This document shows, in pieces, positions 1-8,321 of a DNA stretch of 64,000 bases (its first letter is position 1; the number at the start of each line of letters is the position of its first letter). The notes beneath the pieces were generated by a model, which saw only the letters and a list, made by a program, of their open reading frames with translations, did no database searches and was not told the DNA's origin. This stretch comes from Lodderomyces elongisporus (Eukaryota > Ascomycota > Pichiomycetes > Serinales > Debaryomycetaceae). The translations under genes and the position numbers were made by a program. The stretch covers positions 858,501 to 922,500 of the forward strand of contig NC_083677.1 in NCBI RefSeq assembly GCF_030384665.1, written 5' to 3'.

Positions 1-1782
1 GTATCTGTTAGTCTCCTCCGTATCAGCAAGAACAGTCTATAGCAAAAACAATCCATTTAATTATAACCAGAGTAAGTAGAGTGCTGAAAAAAATTAGAGA
101 GAGAATAACAAAACAATCAATACAATCATTACAATAAAAGATGTTTCTTGTAGAGTGGGCCCACCTCCTAAAAACAGAATGCCAGATATTGCTCCGAGGT
201 TCAAAGTTGCATTTTGGAAAAACAAACAAACAAAAAAAAAAATAAAAGACGCAAGCGCAATTATTCAAAATTACGTCATTTTTCAAAAGAAAAATAAAAA
301 AAAAATAAAAAAGTATTCCAGAATAAGTAATTGCTACACAAATAATAATATTAATAATAATAGTAAAACAACAAGTGAGAACAAGTACAAAGAGAACCAA
401 ATAAAATAGTAGATTGGAGACATGGGGGGGGGGGGTGTTAGGTAAATTGTTAGCACCATTAAAAGTAGGAATAGAGAGAAAGAGAGAGAGATAGTGTGTG
501 TGTGCGCCGAAGATGAGGATGAAAAGAAGATGACAAAGTCCTCTTCATTGTTAACATCTAGAACTACCAGTACTACTACAAGAAACATGATCATACATGT
601 AATAACAGAAGAAATATGTTGAAGTGCTCCTGATATTGCACAATCGTGTGTGTGTGTGAAAATCTTTTCTGGTTCATCATTCAAGAGGCACAATCGTACA
701 GATTGCTAAACAATCAAATTCAAATCTTGAGCATGGCCTTGTAAGTAGATAAAAGTAAACAAAAGATGGGTTTGGCATGAGATTTTTTGCGTGTCTTTTG
801 TTTTATGTTTTATGTTTGTTGTTGTTGTTTGTTGTTGTTGTTTGTTAATGTTTATTTTTCTTTTCTAAATATAAACCACGCATGCTGCATTGTGTGCTAT
901 GACTTGGTGAAATCTCATCCTTTTGTTGTTGAATTCTTTTAAAATTTCAATTATCCAAGTATTAGCTTAGATTGCAAATTTATTCTTTACTCTCTTTTTT
1001 TTTTTGTTTTTCTTTTTTTGAAACAAAATGAGAACCTGTGCTGTGCAGCACTTTGGATGGTTCAGTTCTGAAATTTTTATTTATTTTCTGGCTCTCATCT
1101 GCATGTTACTTATAGGTTGTTGCTCTTAGTGTATTACTGGTAGTAGTATTAGTAGTAATATTTGAAGTTAGTGTTATAGTGGTGGTAGAAGTAGAAGTAG
1201 AAGCTCACCATGTATTATGTAAGCTGAAGAATTGCAAGAATAGAAAAACACGCTACCAATTGCCATTCTTTTGTTGCAATCTGCCTGAGGCTGCCAACAA
1301 ATGATGGACAAAGAGGTGGTGAAGTTGTATTGATATTTCAAAGAAAAGGTGAAATTGAATGAGATAAAAAGATAAGGCTTTATCACACATCAAAGCATAG
1401 TATAGTCAACACTGAAAACACATATATCTTTGTTGATGACTCTTTTCCTTTCAAACTAGTAACAAAGTAAGTGAGTGTGTGAGTACGTATATTTGTCTCT
1501 CAGCTTGAGATAGCACGATATCTATCTTCATTGCCAGTTTTCCAAAAATTATAAATAACCCTTGAAAAAGTCAACTTTTTCTCTGAAATCAATTTCGATT
1601 TTCTTTTTTTTTGTTTTTTCATTTTCCCCCCTCAATACCTATCAAAACCAAAGCAAAGTCTTTATTCCCACAAACACTCGCTTATTCAAAAAAAAATTGT
1701 CTTTTACTTTTTAATAATCTTTCATTTTTTATTATCAAAATAGCTTAAATTTTTTTTTTTTTCAATTTCAAAATCATTATCA
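1..1782. other. Gene-free stretch upstream of the first GPI wall-protein gene
   Basis: I see no convincing gene here. The open frames on both strands are low-complexity products of A-rich, T-rich and GT/GA-rich sequence. The segment has short GA and GT runs near 475-510, a TTG-type run near 818-845 and T-rich stretches near 990-1020 and 1600-1620. The last 250 bases, with a TATA-like element, are probably the promoter and 5' leader of the gene starting at 1783. Confidence 0.6.
1550..1557 (+). promoter_or_regulatory. TATA box candidate
   Basis: TATAAATA lies about 230 bases before the ATG at 1783, with T-rich sequence between, a common yeast promoter layout. The same octamer lies upstream of the paralogous gene at 11174. 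Confidence 0.45.
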
Positions 1783-2364
1783 ATGCAATACTCAACTGTC
1801 GCCGTCTTAGCTGCTATTGCAGGTTCAGCTCTTGGCTCTTACAACACCACTTCAACTGCTACTGATATCCATACTACTGTTATCACCATTACTTCTTGTG
1901 AAGAGAACCTGTGTACTCCAATTCCAATCACTACTGGTTTGACCACTGTTACCTCAGACCAAACTTTCTATACCACTTACTGTCCATTGCCAACCACCTC
2001 CTCCTCATGTACCGAAGAGTCAACTGTTTCCAAATTGTCAAGCACCACCATCACCATCACTTCATGTGAGGAAGACAAGTGTACTCCAGTTCCAATTACT
2101 ACTGGTTTGACCACCGTCACTGAAGGTAAAACCACCTACACCACCTACTGCCCATTGCCAAGCACCACCACCACCAACAAAGTCCACCCAACTTCATCAC
2201 CATCCAGTGTTGACGATACTTCAAAGACCTCAGTTGCGCCATACTCTTCTTCAAGCACTGGCTCAGCAGAACCTTCTTCCGCCACTATCCCAGTTGTTGA
2301 TGGTGCAGCAGCCAATGCTATTCCAATTATTGGTGGTTTGCTTGCATTGGGTGCTTTCATCTAA
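1783..2364 (+). CDS. Small GPI-anchored cell wall protein, PGA59/PGA62 type
   Basis: A 193-residue secreted protein. Residues 1-18 form a signal peptide (MQYSTVAVLAAIAGSALG). Two copies of a cysteine module follow, each reading TSCEE..C, then TTGLTTVT, then TTYCPLP. A Ser/Thr-rich stalk (about 135-170) leads to a hydrophobic C-terminal tail (NAIPIIGGLLALGAFI) typical of GPI attachment. The first module carries an extra cysteine just after TTYCPLP. Known: Candida albicans Pga59 and Pga62 are small, heavily O-mannosylated wall proteins of this design and are encoded close together. Inferred: the protein is linked to wall glucan. A close paralog begins at 11174, beyond the retrotransposon. Assigning it to PGA59 or PGA62 specifically is not possible from sequence alone. 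Confidence 0.85.
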   Translation: MQYSTVAVLAAIAGSALGSYNTTSTATDIHTTVITITSCEENLCTPIPITTGLTTVTSDQTFYTTYCPLPTTSSSCTEESTVSKLSSTTITITSCEEDKCTPVPITTGLTTVTEGKTTYTTYCPLPSTTTTNKVHPTSSPSSVDDTSKTSVAPYSSSSTGSAEPSSATIPVVDGAAANAIPIIGGLLALGAFI

Positions 2365-3280
2365 GTCGATTCCTATATCTTTATGTTTTTTCTTTTTTCT
2401 TTTATGAGGCACAACCACGATAAAGCAACATGAAGAAGTTTAAAAAAATTTGAAATAAAAAGACTTGAATAAAGAAGAATGAAGAAGGAATATGTATAAA
2501 CATGTTCTGTGGGAAATTGATGGCAATGCAAATGCCAATCCCTGGGAGATGATATACTGTATTCGCAATGCTTTTTAAACTTTTAAACGTTTTCTTTCTT
2601 TCTTTTTTTTTTTTTAATTTTTGGAGACACCTCGCTGGTTGGAGACTGATAAAATAAAAGGAAACTGTTTCGACTACTTTGACTACTTTGTCACACCCTC
2701 CCCTCCAACTTTTTTTTTACTATTATTACTAATAATTCAACAAATTTCGATCGATCGTCATAATATCAATATATTGTTTTATTTTTATTTTTATTTTCTT
2801 ATCATTTTACTTTTACTTTTCGATATAACTTTTACTTTTACTTTTCGATTCACTTTTTCGTTTTCCAAAGCGTTTCAGTCTAACTTTAAATTCAAACACT
2901 GTTATTTTTTTTTTCTTTTGTTTTTCATTCAAAGTGTGGTGAGCTTTAAAGTCTATTACAAACTTAAGCTTTATTTAGTTTGTATCTAAACTTTTCAATA
3001 TAATCTTTCTAATCTTTTATTTAACTTTATCCTTCCTTTCTTTCTTCGTTCTTTCTATTTTTTTGTTTTTGCAACCATTATTTGAGTGCTTTTCTAAACT
3101 ATATGGATTTACACTATAGATGTTTGCAACCTGATTACCACTGCAATTTGAACCATACACACACTTATTTATATAAAGTTACACAAAGGTACATAAACAC
3201 TTTTGCACACGCACACGCACAGGCACAGGCAAACCCATCCCTCCACCCTTCACTCTATCCAAGTTTCTCCGCTCCGCTTT
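2365..3280. other. Spacer between GPI gene and retrotransposon
   Basis: No gene supported. The segment holds the 3' region of the upstream gene and long T-rich and TTTTA-type runs (2700-3080). The frame at 2621-2989 is built from these runs and resembles no protein I know. The retrotransposon inserted at the end of this stretch. Confidence 0.5.
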
Positions 3281-3285
3281 CTCCG
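3281..3285. repeat. Target-site duplication, 5' copy (CTCCG)
   Basis: CTCCG directly precedes the 5' LTR and recurs directly after the 3' LTR at 8317-8321. A perfect 5-bp duplication is the usual product of Ty1- and Ty3-type integrases. Confidence 0.9.
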
Positions 3286-3739
3286 TGTCACAGTGCGACA
3301 CACACTGGACGCTCTGTGCCCTCGTTTCCGCTAAGTGAATATTTGGAAAATATTGCACGACATAGGAAACTTGAAACTTCAAACAAGATGAGTTTATATA
3401 AATAGGAACGAGAAGTGGTAAAATTAACTTATCACTATTATATAGAAATATCGGTAAAATATAGATTTTATACGGTCAACTACATTGAACACAAATCACT
3501 AGGTGAACGTGCAGAGTGTATACTCTCACGATTCTCCTTACTAGTGACTTTGTATGAGACAATTTACTCTCTTAACTTATGAGCATTGAGACCTTTATAG
3601 GTGCGATCATTGACAATTACACTTAGTTGGAATATAGCCTATCAAGTCACGAACTCAAACCGCTGGTATCGGTGAGCTACCAGCTCAAACCGATGCTCAG
3701 CAGTCGTACACTTGTTACTTGTGACAGTGCTATGCGACA
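3286..3739 (+). repeat. 5' long terminal repeat, 454 bp
   Basis: Direct repeat of 7863-8316; I found no mismatch reading the two side by side. It starts TGTCACAGTGCGACAC and ends with GCGACA, with TGTC/GACA terminal inverted bases. A strong TATA-like string (TTATATAAATAGG) lies near 3391-3405 and would drive transcription from within the LTR. A short frame here (3082-3405) is not a gene. Confidence 0.93.
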
Positions 3740-3742
3740 TAA

Positions 3743-3756
3743 TGGCGACCAGAGTG
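3743..3756 (+). other. Primer-binding-site candidate
   Basis: TGGCGACCAGAGTG starts three bases after the 5' LTR. TGG complements a tRNA CCA end, and the next five bases (CGACC) resemble the complement of the acceptor end of yeast serine tRNAs, which often end in GTCG-CCA. The tRNA identity is a guess. Confidence 0.45.
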
Positions 3757-4567
3757 AGGACCTCAAATCCTTGCAAATCATGTTGTTTGAATGATTTGAT
3801 ATGGTTACCTAATATTTCAAGTAATTGATACATTGGTTGAGGCTACTGTTAAGCAGTATTGTCGACCAGGATATTGAATGATCATGACATTTCAATACCT
3901 TGGCATTTCAACATTTGGTCAATATCATTTATGAGAAGGACCTGTGGAAGAGTAAATCTCCTATCCACGAATTAATAGCTTCACTATTGTGAACTACAGT
4001 TTAAAGGAGGAGCTACTCCTCATTGGAGAACTATGCGAGTTTAGTCCAATGGAACATAATGCATCGTAGTCATCGGGACGTATCCGAGACTACACCAGAA
4101 AATATCAAATAGCGTATACTGTCAACACTTTATGATGGAATATTCACCCATCAGTTGACAAAGGGCGAAGGTTGTAGACGTTAGACAGAGTGCAACTATA
4201 GACCGAATAGAGTCGTGTCTGCTGACTTGGCTATAGTTTGAAGGCTGTACGTGTGATAGGCATGGCGTTGAAACGAGTACCGAAGATTGCACGGGTATAG
4301 GTGGCTACCCTCAATTGGTGCAAAGATCGAGGAAAGTATTTTTAGGATAATGACCACATCCCTAATTTGGGTTTATATCATTTTTTTAAAAAAGACTTAT
4401 TACATTCTAGAAGGTAAATAAGCACCGTTAAAGCAGCGTTTAAGAAATCATCATTACTGTCTACGGACTCATCTGAGTATGATGGTAGCAGACTAAACAA
4501 ACTACACGGGTTATCGGTGAGGTAGAATTACACCAGATAAAAACGGCGGAGATGGTAACTACCGAGG
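3757..4567. other. Retrotransposon 5' leader, no ORF
   Basis: About 0.8 kb between the primer-binding site and the leader repeats has no sustained plus-strand ORF and no recognisable pol motif. Base composition is more even than the flanking yeast spacers. It may hold packaging or dimerisation signals, but I cannot point to one. Confidence 0.4.
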
Positions 4568-4640
4568 GAAAGACTAAATTGCATCTCGCAAGAAAGACTA
4601 TATAGCATCTTGAGAGAAAGACAGAATTGCATCCCGAAAG
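4568..4640 (+). repeat. Three short tandem repeats of about 25 bp in the leader
   Basis: Three imperfect copies of GAAAGAC followed by a (A/T)TTGCATC-like core lie head to tail. The last copy runs into CCCGAAAG, a string also found in each 105-bp repeat unit after the Gag-like ORF, linking the two repeat regions. Confidence 0.6.
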
Positions 4641-5037
4641 AAGCAACCAATTATTATTATGAAACTACAGTGTTTCAATAGGTCGTTCAATCATCACTTT
4701 ATTAGAGATACTGACTTAGCGCCTGCTATATAGGAGGAGTCAAATCCGAGGCACTCATTTATTGTCGACAAAATTTTTAAGATGAGGCCAGGATACACGA
4801 CTATGCGCTGGTGAAAAATTTTCACCCTACTCAACAAAAATTGTTGTCCACGACCTCTTACTCGCGTGACGAGAACTATAAGTATTCCCGAGATTGATTG
4901 AACGAAACCCTTGATAATTTGGAACAAAGGGTTTATCTACCATAAAAACATTTCACCAAAAAGTTTAACACCAAGTATATCACATATTACATTCAAGCAA
5001 AATATTATTCCAAAAACTTGAAAAACTTCTACTACAA
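4641..5037 (+). promoter_or_regulatory. Leader module A, upstream of the Gag-like ORF
   Basis: This segment aligns with 6489-6868 over roughly 300 bases. Shared landmarks in order are: GAAAC..CAGTGTTTC; a GTTCAAT block; a GGTGAA...TTCACC inverted repeat (here the perfect GGTGAAAAATTTTCACC near 4811-4827); TTGT(C/G)-rich blocks; and AACCCTT...AAGGGTT separated by 13-14 bases (near 4906-4933). The inverted repeats persist while bases around them differ, which suggests RNA structure or a duplicated regulatory element. Function unknown: translation initiation, packaging or an internal promoter are all possible. Confidence 0.6.
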
Positions 5038-6264
5038 ATGTCATCTTCAACAAAAGATTCTAAGACCTCTAATCCTACTCCAAGGAGTATCAACCCTGGT
5101 CCAAGTAAACCAGACCTTGCTGGTGTCGACTCATCTTCAATTTCCGGGCAGTCTATTTCTACCTCGGGAAGAGCCGATATGAGCGAAGGTGAAGATGAAT
5201 CTCCTGGTTTGAAAAGGACAGAAGCTCCTCAAATAAATCAGGTTGAGATTAACGAGATCTTAGACTTGAAATCTGAGATGATGATGATGCAAGAGCAGAT
5301 GAAACAAATGACTGCTATGTTTAAAGCCGCTATGATTCAAACAGTCCCGCAACTTAGCACTCCTGTACCAGCTAGGAACGATGAGGCTAACAAGGCCCAG
5401 ATTTCGGATGATAACAACAGCATAACCCTGCCAACTGACGTGCAAATGAAAGTTCATCCGGAAGAACACACATTTTCACCAGGACGTAACTTCCCTACCT
5501 CGAGGCCACACTCACTCGCTTCACCCTTGACTCACCAATCCCGTCAAAGTGGTACTCCTAGTGCTTATGGATCTGATAGATCTGTTGCATCTTACGATGG
5601 TATCCTTTACCATGGAGAAGTAGTCCATAGCGGATTCTGGGTTGAAGGCCATGAAGAAGCTTGTCAAATCATAAACGAGGCAAGACAGAGGTACCCTCAT
5701 GGGGAAGACGTCAGGGTAATTCCATACATTCGAGTCCCAGACATAGCTGTCGAAAAGGCATTCATGGCGTACTACGACAAACTCCTTGCCAAACAAGGGA
5801 GAACTCAAAATGACAATATGGCACTCGGTCAGTATGACATTGCAAAACGTGTCCCTTTGAAGTTCTCCGATGAGGAAGGTTTCATGTTCTGGTTAAAGTC
5901 GGTTTTGTGGCACAAACACACCTACGGTGTTCCTGATAAGCTCATCATTAATGAGTTAAGGAACGGAGCTAATTTGACGAAGTCAGAGTCGTTGAAGGAC
6001 ATGATTGAGATGTCATGTAAGAGTGAGGGCCCCTTTGAACAACCGGTGGTTGATTACTTACCTATCTTGGGCAATGGGGGCACTCCTCCAGAAACGAACC
6101 AAGTTACTGATGTTATGACTGCTATCCATGATGCTTTGAAAAAGAAACATAATCCTAGAGTGAAAATGACCATTATTGGTATTGCTGTCAAAAAGTATTT
6201 GAGGATCACCAATACATCTCACCTAGCACAGAAAACGACGGAAAAGGTAGCTGCCGTGGGATGA
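5038..6264 (+). CDS. Gag-like protein of the LTR element, 408 aa
   Basis: This is the only long ORF of the element. Residues 1-70 are Ser/Pro-rich and probably disordered. A Met/Gln-rich, coiled-coil-like helix lies at about 70-105 (EILDLKSEMMMMQEQMKQM). The folded-looking part is about 185-400, with aromatic-rich blocks such as FSDEEGFMFWLKSVLWHKH. There is no CCHC zinc knuckle. Assignment as Gag rests on position (first ORF after the leader), size and context, not on a recognised motif. The ORF stops inside the first copy of the 105-bp repeat, so its natural end may have been lost when the repeat arose. It starts at the first ATG after leader module A. Confidence 0.6.
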   Translation: MSSSTKDSKTSNPTPRSINPGPSKPDLAGVDSSSISGQSISTSGRADMSEGEDESPGLKRTEAPQINQVEINEILDLKSEMMMMQEQMKQMTAMFKAAMIQTVPQLSTPVPARNDEANKAQISDDNNSITLPTDVQMKVHPEEHTFSPGRNFPTSRPHSLASPLTHQSRQSGTPSAYGSDRSVASYDGILYHGEVVHSGFWVEGHEEACQIINEARQRYPHGEDVRVIPYIRVPDIAVEKAFMAYYDKLLAKQGRTQNDNMALGQYDIAKRVPLKFSDEEGFMFWLKSVLWHKHTYGVPDKLIINELRNGANLTKSESLKDMIEMSCKSEGPFEQPVVDYLPILGNGGTPPETNQVTDVMTAIHDALKKKHNPRVKMTIIGIAVKKYLRITNTSHLAQKTTEKVAAVG

Positions 6265-6522
6265 AGTTCCCGAAAGGATTTAACCAACTAATTTCATGAA
6301 ACCTCAGTGTTTCGGGTGAGAAGATACACCTTTCAGAAAACGACGGAAAAGGTAGCTGCCGTGGGACGAAGGTCCCGAAAGGATTTAACCAACTAATTTT
6401 ATGAAACCTCAGTGTTTCGGGTGAGAAGATACACCTTTCAAAAACGACGGAGAAGGTAGCTGCCGTGGGACGAAAATCCCGAAAGGATTTAACCAACTAA
6501 TTTTTTGAAACCTCAGTGTTTC
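6229..6522 (+). repeat. 105-bp tandem repeat, about 2.8 copies
   Basis: Copies start at 6229, 6334 and 6439 with a regular 105-base spacing. Each begins with a CAGAAAACGACGG-like string and contains GGTAGCTGCCGTGGGA, a CCCGAAAGG block, GAAACCTCAGTGTTTC (GAAAC/GTTTC inverted repeat) and, in the first two copies, GGTGAGAAGATACACC (GGTG/CACC inverted repeat). Copies differ by only a few bases. The Gag-like ORF ends in the first copy at a TGA that is TGGGACGA in the next two copies. Confidence 0.85.
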
Positions 6523-6868
6523 TACAGGACGTTCAATTATTAGAGTATTGGAGATGCTGACTTTCCGTTTTTAGTAGTAGGGGAGTTTTTAACCGAAGTC
6601 TTGATATTTCGTCGACGAATTCCGAACAAACAGACCCAGGCGCGCGGCTAGTTGATGGTGAAAAGCTTTTTACTTCACCCAATGTATTGTCGACGTCGAC
6701 TCGTAACCCACACGGCGCGAAAGATAATTATATCCCAACAATAATTGAACAAAACCCTTAATAATTTGGAACGAAGGGTTTTCCTAGCATTTATCCTTTC
6801 ACCAATTAAAATCCCAAATATAACATCATTATTGCATCAAAGTCCAGAATCACGCTTGAAGAAAGTGA
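6489..6868 (+). promoter_or_regulatory. Leader module B, second copy, upstream of the pol remnant
   Basis: Divergent duplicate of leader module A. It keeps GAAACCTCAGTGTTTC, the CGTTCAATTATTA block, GGTGAA...TTCACC (near 6657-6679), TTGTCGACG, and AACCCTT...AAGGGTT (near 6755-6782). It is followed by an open frame that lacks an ATG. Confidence 0.58.
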
Positions 6869-7511
6869 CAAGAGACGAGTGACAAACAACGAAGGATTGA
6901 ATTGATCACAGTTGATGACGTTCATGTATATTTGGTGTACGCAGCCAATACCCGATCCGCAAAGAAGTTAGTGAAGGATTGGGCTTCAAAAAATACCCCT
7001 GTCCCCAGTGTGTTAAAATCTACTCGAAATAAATTGAGAGCTGACAAGGTGAAGCAGCTACTCAATGAAGTAGTCAGACAGCGACGGGAGACTGAAGTAA
7101 TGCGTCGCGAAAGCGCACCTCGTCCTGACATAGATCAAACTATGCAGGATTCTCGACGAGACTTAGAGTCTAAGTCTCTGTCAACCGGGGATCATTCTCC
7201 AAACCCTTGACTCGCATTTACCATTCCTGGAACTCCAGTTTCCCAAGGAAAGCATGGAAGTAGATTTGGATTACGAATACGAAGAGCCTGACGCATCTGA
7301 TGCTAGGTTCGATCCCTCTGCACTGGCAATGAACAAGGAATTAGAAAACCTAGCCATGGAGGATGTCGTAAATCCAGATGAAGAACATAAGTCATTCTTA
7401 TCCGGAGGCGAAGGAAATAGAAATGAACCTGTTCCTACATCACATGAGAGTGGCAATATGCAGAGTCAAATATTAGAAATTAGAAAAGCATATTTATGCG
7501 AACGATCCTGA
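6869..7511 (+). pseudogene. Second coding region of the element, two overlapping frames
   Basis: One frame is open from 6869 to the TGA at 7208-7210 without an ATG near its start. A second frame, +1 relative to the first, is open from 7167 to the TGA at 7509-7511. The overlap is 44 bases. The first part is basic with a helix-like stretch (DKVKQLLNEVVRQRRETEV); the second is very acidic (DLDYEYEEPDASDARFDPS). I recognise neither as a domain. Overlap size and +1 direction match the gag-pol arrangement known in Ty1/Ty3 elements, but simple decay explains it equally well. Confidence 0.4.
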
Positions 7512-7728
7512 CACGAACGATTCAACGCAGGACGTAGATTTAGCATTGTGTGTGGACCATACTACAGTACGCGAACGTATTGGGCTCACACCGCAATATT
7601 TGGTTTTTGGATTTGAAGGTATTCATTTGTTACAAACGTTGATGAGAACATTTCCCTTATTATTCGATAGAATTTCAGGAAATTGTCGAAACCTTTTGTT
7701 GCCGCTCCGCTCATCATTTAATAGGTAA
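7477..7728 (+). pseudogene. Integrase C-terminal remnant
   Basis: A third frame, again +1 relative to the one before and overlapping it by 35 bases, is open from 7477 to the TAA at 7726-7728. It carries VRERIGLTPQYLVFGFEG, which resembles the H/S-x-G-x-(T/S)-P-x-x-L-(V/L)-(F/Y)-G motif near the end of the Ty3/gypsy integrase catalytic domain. No HHCC zinc finger or complete DDE core precedes it. This is the only trace of pol that I can see. Confidence 0.45.
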
Positions 7729-7849
7729 GTTTTTGCTTTGCAGGGGGGGAGGCCACAACGGTTATCATCATATTGCACAGTTATTTTACCTCAAATCAAT
7801 ATTTTTCCAAAGTACAACTGAAATTAGGCCGTATCTTTCATCTGACTTT

Positions 7850-7862
7850 GAAGGGGGGAAGA
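7850..7862 (+). other. Polypurine tract
   Basis: GAAGGGGGGAAGA directly abuts the 3' LTR, as expected for the plus-strand primer. A second G-run (CAGGGGGGAGG near 7741-7751) lies about 110 bases upstream and could be an older or accessory tract. Confidence 0.85.
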
Positions 7863-8316
7863 TGTCACAGTGCGACACACACTGGACGCTCTGTGCCCTC
7901 GTTTCCGCTAAGTGAATATTTGGAAAATATTGCACGACATAGGAAACTTGAAACTTCAAACAAGATGAGTTTATATAAATAGGAACGAGAAGTGGTAAAA
8001 TTAACTTATCACTATTATATAGAAATATCGGTAAAATATAGATTTTATACGGTCAACTACATTGAACACAAATCACTAGGTGAACGTGCAGAGTGTATAC
8101 TCTCACGATTCTCCTTACTAGTGACTTTGTATGAGACAATTTACTCTCTTAACTTATGAGCATTGAGACCTTTATAGGTGCGATCATTGACAATTACACT
8201 TAGTTGGAATATAGCCTATCAAGTCACGAACTCAAACCGCTGGTATCGGTGAGCTACCAGCTCAAACCGATGCTCAGCAGTCGTACACTTGTTACTTGTG
8301 ACAGTGCTATGCGACA
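7863..8316 (+). repeat. 3' long terminal repeat, 454 bp
   Basis: Same length as and apparently identical to 3286-3739. It is followed directly by the CTCCG duplication. Confidence 0.93.
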
Positions 8317-8321
8317 CTCCG
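8317..8321. repeat. Target-site duplication, 3' copy (CTCCG)
   Basis: Matches 3281-3285. Collapsing the element restores a simple empty site in a pyrimidine-rich spacer. Confidence 0.9.

Larger units (their letters stand above)
3286..8316 (+). mobile_element. Complete non-autonomous LTR retrotransposon
   Basis: The element is 5031 bp long, bounded by two 454-bp LTRs and flanked by CTCCG on both sides. LTRs begin TGTC and end GACA. Behind the 5' LTR is a TGG-initial primer-binding-site candidate; just before the 3' LTR is a G-rich polypurine tract. The interior (4123 bp) has one sizeable intact ORF (5038-6264, Gag-like), a 105-bp tandem repeat, a duplicated leader, and a decayed second coding region whose last frame resembles an integrase C-terminus. 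No reverse transcriptase, RNase H or protease is visible on either strand. An integrase remnant next to the 3' LTR fits Ty3/gypsy gene order (integrase last). The two LTRs look identical by eye, so the insertion is recent, presumably mobilised by enzymes from another element. Confidence 0.88.

Noticed and set aside
334..693. Minus-strand frame of 119 codons
   Set aside because: Composed of Leu/Val/Ser runs read from GA- and GT-repeats; no domain, no codon bias.
2621..2989. Plus frame of 122 codons
   Set aside because: Phe/Tyr/Leu repeats from TTTTA and TTTAC runs; no recognisable protein.
6206..6496. Minus-strand frame across the 105-bp repeat
   Set aside because: An artefact of the tandem repeat being a multiple of three; opposite to the element's transcription.
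6229..6522. CRISPR-like repeat array
   Set aside because: Direct tandem repeat without unique spacers, inside a retrotransposon in a eukaryotic genome.
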